A stretch of DNA of 64,000 nt. It comes from Kordia sp. (GTDB lineage: Bacteria; Bacteroidota; Bacteroidia; Flavobacteriales; Flavobacteriaceae). Position 1 is the stretch's first letter. Every line of letters begins with the position of its first letter. Made by a program: the position numbers and the translations under genes. Under the pieces are notes generated by a model, which had not been told where the DNA came from, did no database searches, and worked only from the letters and a program-made list of their open reading frames with translations. The stretch covers positions 62,001-126,000 of the forward strand of contig NVVR01000004.1 of assembly GCA_002733415.1 (NCBI GenBank), given 5' to 3'. Shown here piece by piece: positions 1 through 7,147 of the stretch.

Positions 1-249
1 TTTAGACAATACGCTACAGAAAATTATGTCCTTCTAAAAGCTGACTTTCCACAACGTAAAAAGAATAAATTACCTGAAGCGCAACAAACACACAATAATC
101 AACTTGCTGAGGAATATAATAAAAACGGATTTTTCCCCTTAGTAGTAGTATTAAATAGCAAAGGAAAATCGTTAGGTAGTATAGGCTATGAAAAGGTGTC
201 AGCTAATAACTATATTGAAAAAATTAACAAATTTGTGAAGCAGATATGA
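1..249 (+). CDS. Thioredoxin-like protein, C-terminal fragment
   Basis: The frame is open from base 1 to a TGA at 247-249 and gives 82 residues. The segment FFPLVVVLNSKGK followed by a short helix is the cis-proline loop, strand and closing helix of a thioredoxin fold. The N-terminal half, with any CxxC motif and signal peptide, lies outside the window, so catalytic status cannot be judged. The stop overlaps the ATG of the following apbE (ATGA), which suggests translational coupling in one operon with ApbE, DUF4266 and DUF3570. I infer an extracytoplasmic thiol-redox or chaperone role for that cluster. Confidence 0.75.
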   Translation, partial: FRQYATENYVLLKADFPQRKKNKLPEAQQTHNNQLAEEYNKNGFFPLVVVLNSKGKSLGSIGYEKVSANNYIEKINKFVKQI

Positions 250-1226
250 AACGAATCATCATTTTTAGTTTTTTACTATATAACCTGAATAGTTATTCTC
301 AGGAGACATATAAAAAATCTTTGATTTTAATGGGCTGTGATTTTACCATCACTGTAAATGCTAACTCTAAAGAAGTAGGAGGTATTTATATTCAAGAAGC
401 TATTAATGAAATTACTCGAATAGAAAAATTAATTTCCTCTTGGGATTACAATTCACAAACAACTTTAATTAATCAGAATGCAGGAATACAGCCAGTAAAA
501 GTAGATGATGAATTGATAGCGCTGATTGAACGCTGTAATGCTATAGCTAAGCTGACTGATGGTGATTTTGATATTTCGTTTGCTTCAATGGATAAAATTT
601 GGAAGTTTGATGGGAGCGTAATAGAAATGCCTTCCGAAGAAAAAATAAAGACATCTGTAGCCAAAGTTGGATATAAAAATATAATTTTAAACAAACAAAA
701 CAGTACAGTTTTCCTGAAAAATAAAGGTATGAAAATTGGTTTTGGAGGAATAGGGAAAGGATATGCAGCGGATAAAGCCAAAGCCTTATTAATGAATAAA
801 GGAGTTAAAGGAGGAATAATTAATGCTTCGGGTGATTTAACGACTTGGGGAAAACAACCCAATGATGATGCTTGGAAAGTCGGAATTAAAAACCCTTTAA
901 ATAAATATAAAATTTTTGCTTGGTTTCCAGTTGAAAATAGAGCAGTGGTGACATCGGGTAATTATGAAAAATTTGTAATGATTAATGGCAAGCGTTACAC
1001 CCATATTATAAACCCAAAAACTGGATATCCCTCACAAGGAGTTATAAGTGTTTCAGTATTTGCTCCAAAAGCAGAATTAGCAGATGCTTTGGCAACATCT
1101 ATTTTTGTAATGGGTAAAGAAAAAGGATTACATTTTGTAAATCAAATAGGAACTGTAGATTGTATCATTGTTACTGATAATGGAAAAATACACTACTCAA
1201 ATAATATAAAAAATGAAGTTAAATAA
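246..1226 (+). CDS. apbE: ApbE-family FAD:protein FMN transferase
   Basis: ApbE enzymes move FMN from FAD onto a Thr or Ser of exported redox proteins. The 326-residue length is usual. A short signal peptide ends near SYSQ (about residue 19). Family signatures visible are FGGIGKGYAADKA (about 165-175), NASGDL (about 195) and the C-terminal block YTHIINPKTGYPSQGV, with ADALATS near the end forming the Mg/FAD site. The start overlaps the upstream stop, and the end overlaps the DUF4266 start by 14 bases, so this is a tight operon. The natural substrate is not obvious; see the finding on the DUF3570 and DUF4266 neighbours. A second ApbE lies at 59170-60150. Confidence 0.93.
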   Translation: MKRIIIFSFLLYNLNSYSQETYKKSLILMGCDFTITVNANSKEVGGIYIQEAINEITRIEKLISSWDYNSQTTLINQNAGIQPVKVDDELIALIERCNAIAKLTDGDFDISFASMDKIWKFDGSVIEMPSEEKIKTSVAKVGYKNIILNKQNSTVFLKNKGMKIGFGGIGKGYAADKAKALLMNKGVKGGIINASGDLTTWGKQPNDDAWKVGIKNPLNKYKIFAWFPVENRAVVTSGNYEKFVMINGKRYTHIINPKTGYPSQGVISVSVFAPKAELADALATSIFVMGKEKGLHFVNQIGTVDCIIVTDNGKIHYSNNIKNEVK

Positions 1227-1440
1227 AATTAGAACTAACTTTTTACTAGCAATGATTCTTGTATTTGTAATGAGCTCATGTGTTGTAGTGAAGGAATATG
1301 AAAAAGTATATGTAAATGATGCTGACATGAAATTAACAGCCAATAAAATTAATAAATTCGAAACTAATTTTCAAGTATACCGCGAAGCTGCATCTGGGGC
1401 AAACGGAGGGAAAGCTGGTGGAGGTTGTGGTTGTAATTAA
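1213..1440 (+). CDS. DUF4266 small lipoprotein
   Basis: This 75-residue protein has a signal peptide with lipobox MSSC (Cys at about 23), so it should be a lipoprotein. It ends in the glycine- and cysteine-rich tail GGKAGGGCGCN. The small size and this tail match the uncharacterised DUF4266 family. The tail contains two cysteines spaced CxC, suitable for metal or thiol chemistry, but no function is established. It sits between apbE, which it overlaps, and a DUF3570 gene, an arrangement I recall as recurrent in Bacteroidota. A SGAN stretch before the tail resembles an ApbE acceptor site but lacks the hydroxyl residue. Confidence 0.85.
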   Translation: MKLNKIRTNFLLAMILVFVMSSCVVVKEYEKVYVNDADMKLTANKINKFETNFQVYREAASGANGGKAGGGCGCN

Positions 1441-1452
1441 GCCACTAGTGGC
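1441..1452. other. Intercistronic palindrome GCCACTAGTGGC
   Basis: A perfect 12-base palindrome begins directly after the DUF4266 stop codon. It could form a small hairpin in the operon mRNA. There is no T-run, so it is not a classical terminator; an mRNA processing or stabilising hairpin or an operator are both possible. Confidence 0.4.
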
Positions 1453-1497
1453 ATTATTTTAAAAGTTAATATATTAAAGAAAGCTTATAGAGAACTT

Positions 1498-2760
1498 ATG
1501 AAAAAATTAATTGTAGTATTGTTGTTTTTTACATCGTTATTCTTTGCGCAAGAAAAGCAAATGGATACAATTTTTAAGAAAAGAGTATTAGAAAAAACTG
1601 AAGTAGATTTTTTAATGAGTTATTATACTCAAGATGGGAGTCATGCTGCAGTTACTGGTGGTATAGGTACTGAAAAGCTTACTGATATTACTCCAACGTT
1701 TATTGTGGCTTTACCATTAAATGATGATGATGTATTGACTGCAGAAGTTGGTATTTCGGCATACTCATCTGCTTCATCAAGTAATATAAATCCATTTGAC
1801 GGAAATCAACCCGCAAGCCCATGGATTGAATCATCTGGAGCATCTGCAAAAGATACTTGGGTAAATGGTAGTTTTGACTATAGCCATTCATCGGACGATA
1901 GAAATACAGTATGGGGAGCAAACCTAAGTGTGGCATCTGAATATGATTATTTCTCAATTGGTTTTGGAGGGCATTTAGCAAAATTATTTAATCAGAAAAA
2001 TACAGAAGTATCTTTGAAGGCCAATGTTTATATTGACACTTGGAATCCTCAATATCCAGCAGAGTTTAGAACTGGATTTATACCAATTGTGGGGTATACA
2101 ACAAATTATAATGAGTTTGATAAACTAGGAAGGAATACCTATTCATTATCAGCATCAGTATCTCAAATATTAACTAAAAAAATGAAAGCATCATTATTTT
2201 TAGATATAGTACAACAATATGGATTACTTTCTGCGCCTCATCAACGTGTTTATTTTGTAGATAAGCAAGATTTTTTTATTGATAATTTTCATATTGCAGA
2301 TGATGTAGAACGTTTGCCAGAGACTCGTTTCAAACTACCCATAGGTATGCGTTTAAGTTATTTTATAAATGAATACTTAACGTTCAGGTCGTATTATAGG
2401 TTATATACTGATAACTGGGGAATAACAGCACACACTGCTGAAATAGAATTACCAGTTAAAATAACGAGAGCTTTTGCAGTGATTCCTACTTATAGGTATT
2501 ACACACAAACCGCCACAGATTATTTTTCGGAATATAATACACACTTGTCAACTCAAAAATTTTATACTTCTGATTATGATTTATCAAATTTTAATAGTAA
2601 TCAATATGGTTTAGGATTACGATATACAGATGTTTTTACGAAGTTAAAAGTATTCAAATTAGGACTTAAAAGTATTAATGTTAAATATAGTAGTTATAAT
2701 AGATCTGATGGGTTAAAGGCAAGTATTGTATCTGGTGGTGTTAAATTTGTTTTAGATTAA
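1498..2760 (+). CDS. DUF3570 outer-membrane protein
   Basis: The 420-residue protein has a signal peptide ending near FFAQ and alternating hydrophobic/aromatic strands through to a C-terminal strand KFVLD, as expected for an outer-membrane beta barrel. Features typical of DUF3570 are YYTQDGSHAAVTGGIGTE near residues 42-59 and YSHSSDDRN near 128-136. A stretch SSGAS at 112-116 resembles the S/T-G-A-T/S core of ApbE flavinylation sites, though the usual preceding Asp is absent. The gene follows DUF4266 by 57 bases. Function is unknown; location at the outer membrane and association with ApbE are the useful clues. Confidence 0.85.
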   Translation: MKKLIVVLLFFTSLFFAQEKQMDTIFKKRVLEKTEVDFLMSYYTQDGSHAAVTGGIGTEKLTDITPTFIVALPLNDDDVLTAEVGISAYSSASSSNINPFDGNQPASPWIESSGASAKDTWVNGSFDYSHSSDDRNTVWGANLSVASEYDYFSIGFGGHLAKLFNQKNTEVSLKANVYIDTWNPQYPAEFRTGFIPIVGYTTNYNEFDKLGRNTYSLSASVSQILTKKMKASLFLDIVQQYGLLSAPHQRVYFVDKQDFFIDNFHIADDVERLPETRFKLPIGMRLSYFINEYLTFRSYYRLYTDNWGITAHTAEIELPVKITRAFAVIPTYRYYTQTATDYFSEYNTHLSTQKFYTSDYDLSNFNSNQYGLGLRYTDVFTKLKVFKLGLKSINVKYSSYNRSDGLKASIVSGGVKFVLD

Positions 2761-2834
2761 AAATAACGGATAATAACTGTAAGGATGAAATTAAAAATTA
2801 GACTACATATTTCAAACCGATAAATTATAAAATT

Positions 2835-3206
2835 ATGAATCGAAAAGCATTTCTTCAACGTTTAGGAGGGGTATTAATTAGTTTACCTTTATTATCAATT
2901 ATTGGATGTTCAAGTTCTGATGATGATGCATCAACTCCACCAACTGAAACTAATCCTTCAGGGAATTGTAATAATGGGGCCACAGGAACAATAAGTTCAA
3001 ATCATGGACATAGCTTAGTTGTTTCAGTAGCAGATGTACAATCAGGGGCGGAAAAAACCTATACTATTCAAGGATCCTCGGGTCATGATCATAGTGTAAC
3101 GTTAACTGCAGCGAATTTTACTGCTTTAGGAAATGGACAGTCTCTTGGGGTAACTTCTACAGCAGGTGGTGGGCATACACATTCTGTAACAGTAATTTGT
3201 GCCTAA
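2835..3206 (+). CDS. Histidine-rich lipoprotein with three HxH motifs
   Basis: This 123-residue protein starts MNRKAFLQRLGG, a near twin-arginine (Arg-Lys) start, followed by a hydrophobic stretch and lipobox IIGC. A Ser/Asp/Pro/Thr linker leads to a small domain with three spaced motifs: NHGHS, GHDHS and GHTHS. The alternating His pairs on predicted strands suggest binding of copper, zinc or another transition metal. I recognise no named family. It lies 74 bases after the DUF3570 gene in the same direction, so it may belong to the same operon. Its end meets the convergent histidine kinase gene with a 4-base overlap. Confidence 0.75.
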   Translation: MNRKAFLQRLGGVLISLPLLSIIGCSSSDDDASTPPTETNPSGNCNNGATGTISSNHGHSLVVSVADVQSGAEKTYTIQGSSGHDHSVTLTAANFTALGNGQSLGVTSTAGGGHTHSVTVICA

Positions 3207-4390
3207 TGTAATATTAATTCTTTTTGTTCTGGGATTTTTATAATTATTGCGTATCCGTTATTGAATTTCTCAGTATAAGTACCCAATAGTTGCCTAGTAA
3301 TTAGTTTTGCAATAAGTGTACGACCAAGCCCAGGTTTAATTTCGGATTCAATAAATCCTGAACCATTATCAGAATAACGAACAATTAAATCTCCGTTTTT
3401 ATTTTGGTATGAAATTTCAACTTTTTTGTTTTCAAAAGGGTTCGTGTTCCATGCGTATTTATTACTATTGGTGATCAGCTCATTGATGATTACTCCTATA
3501 TGAGAACAGGTTTCAATTGGGATATGTAGGTTACCTCCACTAATACTTAGTGTAATATTTAGGTTGAAATGACTAGTATTAAATGTTTTATCTAAATATT
3601 CCTTTAAGTCAATGTTTTTATGTTCTGCTTTTTGGTATAATATTTCATGAAGCGATGAAATAGAATTGATACGGTTAATGATATCTTTAATTAATTCGGC
3701 CTCATTTTCATCACCTAATCTTGATTTTATAGATAACATACTGGATAAAAACTGAAGATTATTTTTAATACGATGATGCATTTCTTTAATTAAATAATCC
3801 TTCATTTGTAAAGCTTCTTTTAGCGCTTTGTTTTTTTCTAAAAGTTCTAATTCAACCTTTTTCTTTTGAGTTATGTCAGTACGTATTGACCAAAATTCAT
3901 GAATATTTCCTTCATGATTTTTTATAGGAAAAATATGAGAATACACCCAGTATATTTCTCCACTTTTTTTAGTATTACATAATTCTCCTCTCCAAACATT
4001 TCCAGAATTTATAATTTTCAAAATATTCTGATAATAGCTTTTGGGATGATGTGGCGACATAAAAAACTTGTAGGATGCTCCAATAATTTCCTCTTTTGAA
4101 TAACCAGATAATTCTATAAACAAAGGGTTTACATCAGTTAAAAAACCATAACTATTTGATATTGCTACAGCTGAAGTGTTGAATAAAGCTTTTTTAAGAT
4201 TATCAATGGTTAATTCACTCCTTGATTTATAATATTGCATATCTTCATGCAAACAGACCAAGCCATATATGATAGATTTATCTTCTTCAGTTTCATATTT
4301 TTCAGTTTCTGAAAACGATAAATTTATGTCATCATTTAAAATTTGTGCTAAGTAATCGGATAATGTTTCAAAATCAATTCCCATTTTCAA
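3203..4390 (-). CDS. PAS-domain sensor histidine kinase (HisKA_2 type)
   Basis: The 395-residue protein has no membrane segment, so it is probably cytoplasmic. An N-terminal region is followed by a PAS domain with PAC motif (about 65-180: NSYGFLTDVNPLF, GEIYWVYSHIFPI). The phosphoacceptor region MHHRIKNNLQFLSSML (about 202-217) is the HisKA_2 signature. A C-terminal HATPase_c domain shows ELITNSNKYAW (N box) and DNGSGF. HisKA_2 kinases often signal to general stress or light responses. No response regulator is adjacent. It overlaps the upstream small protein gene by 17 bases, so the two are probably cotranslated. The Met at residue 3 is an alternative start. Confidence 0.88.
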   Translation of the reverse strand: MKMGIDFETLSDYLAQILNDDINLSFSETEKYETEEDKSIIYGLVCLHEDMQYYKSRSELTIDNLKKALFNTSAVAISNSYGFLTDVNPLFIELSGYSKEEIIGASYKFFMSPHHPKSYYQNILKIINSGNVWRGELCNTKKSGEIYWVYSHIFPIKNHEGNIHEFWSIRTDITQKKKVELELLEKNKALKEALQMKDYLIKEMHHRIKNNLQFLSSMLSIKSRLGDENEAELIKDIINRINSISSLHEILYQKAEHKNIDLKEYLDKTFNTSHFNLNITLSISGGNLHIPIETCSHIGVIINELITNSNKYAWNTNPFENKKVEISYQNKNGDLIVRYSDNGSGFIESEIKPGLGRTLIAKLITRQLLGTYTEKFNNGYAIIIKIPEQKELILH

Positions 4391-4754
4391 TAAATTTTAC
4401 GGCATCTTCAACAGATTTATAAGTTTTGAAATTTATTAAACCAACTGATGAGCCAACAAACTTTAATGCTATTTTCAATAAATAATTACTTCCTATAATT
4501 ACACTATAGGATACTATTTTTGAATCTAGATCTTGTAGTTTTTTTTTGAGTAGTATTCGTACCTCAGTACTTGGGGGATTGGTGTCTGATAAATCTATTA
4601 TATAATGAAACTTATGTCCATCTATTAGTTTATCTACATACCTAAAGTATTCAGTTATTTGCGCAATGGAATTTTTTTTTGCCTCTATATATAAAACAAT
4701 TGGATATGTTGTTGTAGACTCTAGTAAACGAATATTTTTATGAACGTTATGCAT
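4374..4754 (-). CDS. Small STAS/SpoIIAA-like protein
   Basis: This 126-residue soluble protein has alternating strands and helices (YPIVLYIEAKKNS, FHYIIDLSDTNPPS, VGLINFKTYKSVEDAV) resembling the STAS / SpoIIAA-like fold used in regulatory partner binding. I cannot name a family with certainty. It overlaps the downstream histidine kinase gene by 17 bases, so I infer it is a cotranslated partner that modulates the kinase or is regulated by it. No catalytic motif is seen. Confidence 0.6.
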   Translation of the reverse strand: MHNVHKNIRLLESTTTYPIVLYIEAKKNSIAQITEYFRYVDKLIDGHKFHYIIDLSDTNPPSTEVRILLKKKLQDLDSKIVSYSVIIGSNYLLKIALKFVGSSVGLINFKTYKSVEDAVKFIENGN

Positions 4755-4875
4755 TAAAATTATTAAAATTAGTTAATAATAGTCATAAGGAATAGGCATC
4801 CAAGTACATGTAAAGTTATTAAAATAAACTTAGTATAGCTAGATATTAAATTAAAAATTTATTCAAACGGGTTAA

Positions 4876-6972
4876 TCAACTAATGTAATTCCAAATATTT
4901 TTATATTTCCCTATTTGTTGGTATGTGAATTTTAAAATACTATTTTCTTCTTTTAAAAGTGAAGGATCATCTTTTAAAATAGCCATAGCATAGTTTCGAG
5001 CTAATAGTAGTATATCGTTATCTTTTACAATATCGGCGATTTTTAAATTTAAGATACCACTTTGTTGAGTGCCCATTAAATCTCCAGGGCCACGTAACTT
5101 TAAATCAACCTCAGCTAATTCAAAACCGTCATTGGTGCGTACCATAGTTTCTAATCTAGTTTTTGCTTCGGTACTCAGTTTATAGCTAGTCATTAAAATA
5201 CAGAAACTTTGTTCAGCACCTCTACCAACACGTCCTCTTAATTGATGTAGTTGTGACAAACCAAAACGTTCGCTACTTTCAATAATCATCACACTTGCAT
5301 TGGGTACATTTACTCCTACTTCAATAACGGTTGTGGCAACCATTATTTGTGTTTCTCCTTTGATAAAACGTTGCATTTCAAATTCTTTATCTGCTGGTTT
5401 CATTTTACCATGCAGGATAGAAATTTGATAGTCTGGTTTAGGGAAATCACGCGAAATACTTTCAAAACCGTCCATTAAATCTTTATAATCCAATTGTTCC
5501 GACTCTTGAATTAATGGATATACAATATATATTTGTCGCCCTTTTTTTATTTCATCACGCATAAAAGCAAAAACTTTTAAACGATTACTATCATATCGAT
5601 GTACTGTTTTTATTGCTTTTCTTCCAGGAGGTAATTCATCAATTACGGAAATATCCAAATCGCCATATAAACTCATAGCTAGTGTACGCGGTATTGGCGT
5701 AGCTGTCATGACTAATATATGAGGAGGGAAGGTGTTTTTTTTCCAAAGCTTAGCGCGTTGTGCAACTCCAAACCGATGTTGTTCATCAATAATAGCTAGA
5801 CCTAGGTTTTTAAACTTAACCTTATCTTCTAAAACGGCATGTGTTCCAATTAATAAATGTAAAGTTCCATCTTCCAATTCTTGATGAATAATTTTTCGCT
5901 GTTTTGTTTTTACAGAACCCGTCAATAACCTTACATTGATATTCAAACCTTTTACAAGTTCGGTAATACCATGATAATGTTGTGTAGCCAGTATTTCAGT
6001 AGGAGCCATTAAAGTAGCTTGAAAATCATTGTCAATTGCGAGTAATACGGTCATTAAAGCAACAATAGTTTTTCCTGAACCAACATCACCTTGTAATAAT
6101 CGGTTCATTTGAGCATTGCTTCCTAAATCATTTCTAATTTCTTTAATAACCCTTTTTTGTGCTCCTGTAAGTTCAAATGGTAAGTGATTATTGTAGAATT
6201 CAGTAAATAATTCACCTACTTGGTCAAATGGGAATCCTTTGATTTTATGTTTTCTGCTTATGTTTTTTAAGATCAGTTGTAATTGAATGAAGAACAACTC
6301 CTCAAATTTTAATCTGTACTGTGCTTTAGCAAGTAACTCAGCATTTTTTGGGAAATGAATATTAAATAATGCTTCAGCTTTTGAAATTAGTTTTAACTCT
6401 TTTAAAAGTAAAGGCGATAATGTTTCTTGAAATTTAGCTCTAGTTTCTTGAAATAAGGTTTGTAGGAGTTTTATTTTTACTTTATTACTAATCCCTTTAT
6501 TAGTGAGTTTTTCTGTAGAGGGATAAATAGACTGCATTGCAGAACGGATATTTGCTTTGTGTTCAGTAAGTAATTCTAACTCCGGATGTGGCATTGAAAA
6601 GCCATTAAACCAATTGCACTTCCCGAAAATCACATAAGGTACATTAAGTTTGATACTGTCTTTAACCCATTTTTGACCTCTAAACCAAACGAGTTCAAGT
6701 ATTCCCGTTTCATCTTGAAAAGTTGCTACTAAACGTTTACCACGTTTTTGTTCAACCATTTTTAAATTGATGATTTTCCCAACGATTTGTACTTCTGAAG
6801 CATTCCGTTGTAGTTGATTGATTTTGTAATATTTAGTTTTGTCTAAATATCTATTTGGAAATAAATTAATTAAATCTTGATACGTGTAAATACCCAATTC
6901 CTTTTTAAGTAAATCGGCACGATTAGGTCCTACACCTTTTAAATAATCTATGGGAGTTTGTAGTGTATTCAA
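4876..6972 (-). CDS. recG: ATP-dependent DNA helicase RecG
   Basis: RecG remodels stalled replication forks and branch-migrates Holliday junctions. The 698-residue length is typical. The N-terminal wedge/OB domain includes DYLKGVGPNRADLLKKELGI (residues 9-28). Helicase motifs follow: Walker A GDVGSGKT (about 300), DEQHRFG (motif II, DEQH rather than DEAH, normal for RecG), TATPIPRTLAMSLYGDLD (motif III region), and the C-terminal QLRGRVGRG with a RecG-type TRG region near GFELAEVDLKLRGPGDLMGTQQSG. It is a single gene with 121 bases to the upstream small regulator gene. Confidence 0.97.
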   Translation of the reverse strand: MNTLQTPIDYLKGVGPNRADLLKKELGIYTYQDLINLFPNRYLDKTKYYKINQLQRNASEVQIVGKIINLKMVEQKRGKRLVATFQDETGILELVWFRGQKWVKDSIKLNVPYVIFGKCNWFNGFSMPHPELELLTEHKANIRSAMQSIYPSTEKLTNKGISNKVKIKLLQTLFQETRAKFQETLSPLLLKELKLISKAEALFNIHFPKNAELLAKAQYRLKFEELFFIQLQLILKNISRKHKIKGFPFDQVGELFTEFYNNHLPFELTGAQKRVIKEIRNDLGSNAQMNRLLQGDVGSGKTIVALMTVLLAIDNDFQATLMAPTEILATQHYHGITELVKGLNINVRLLTGSVKTKQRKIIHQELEDGTLHLLIGTHAVLEDKVKFKNLGLAIIDEQHRFGVAQRAKLWKKNTFPPHILVMTATPIPRTLAMSLYGDLDISVIDELPPGRKAIKTVHRYDSNRLKVFAFMRDEIKKGRQIYIVYPLIQESEQLDYKDLMDGFESISRDFPKPDYQISILHGKMKPADKEFEMQRFIKGETQIMVATTVIEVGVNVPNASVMIIESSERFGLSQLHQLRGRVGRGAEQSFCILMTSYKLSTEAKTRLETMVRTNDGFELAEVDLKLRGPGDLMGTQQSGILNLKIADIVKDNDILLLARNYAMAILKDDPSLLKEENSILKFTYQQIGKYKNIWNYIS

Positions 6973-7147
6973 AATTTTACACGGTTTGTAAATCCAAATA
7001 TATATAGAATTATGACAAATAAAAATATTTTTGAGTTTATGTTGTTTATCCCTCTTTTAATGTGATTTATCCCATGTTTTTTTCCTTAGCACTAATTTAG
7101 TGTATACTTGTTTGTTGAATTTTAACCCAATAAAATTATAAACTATT

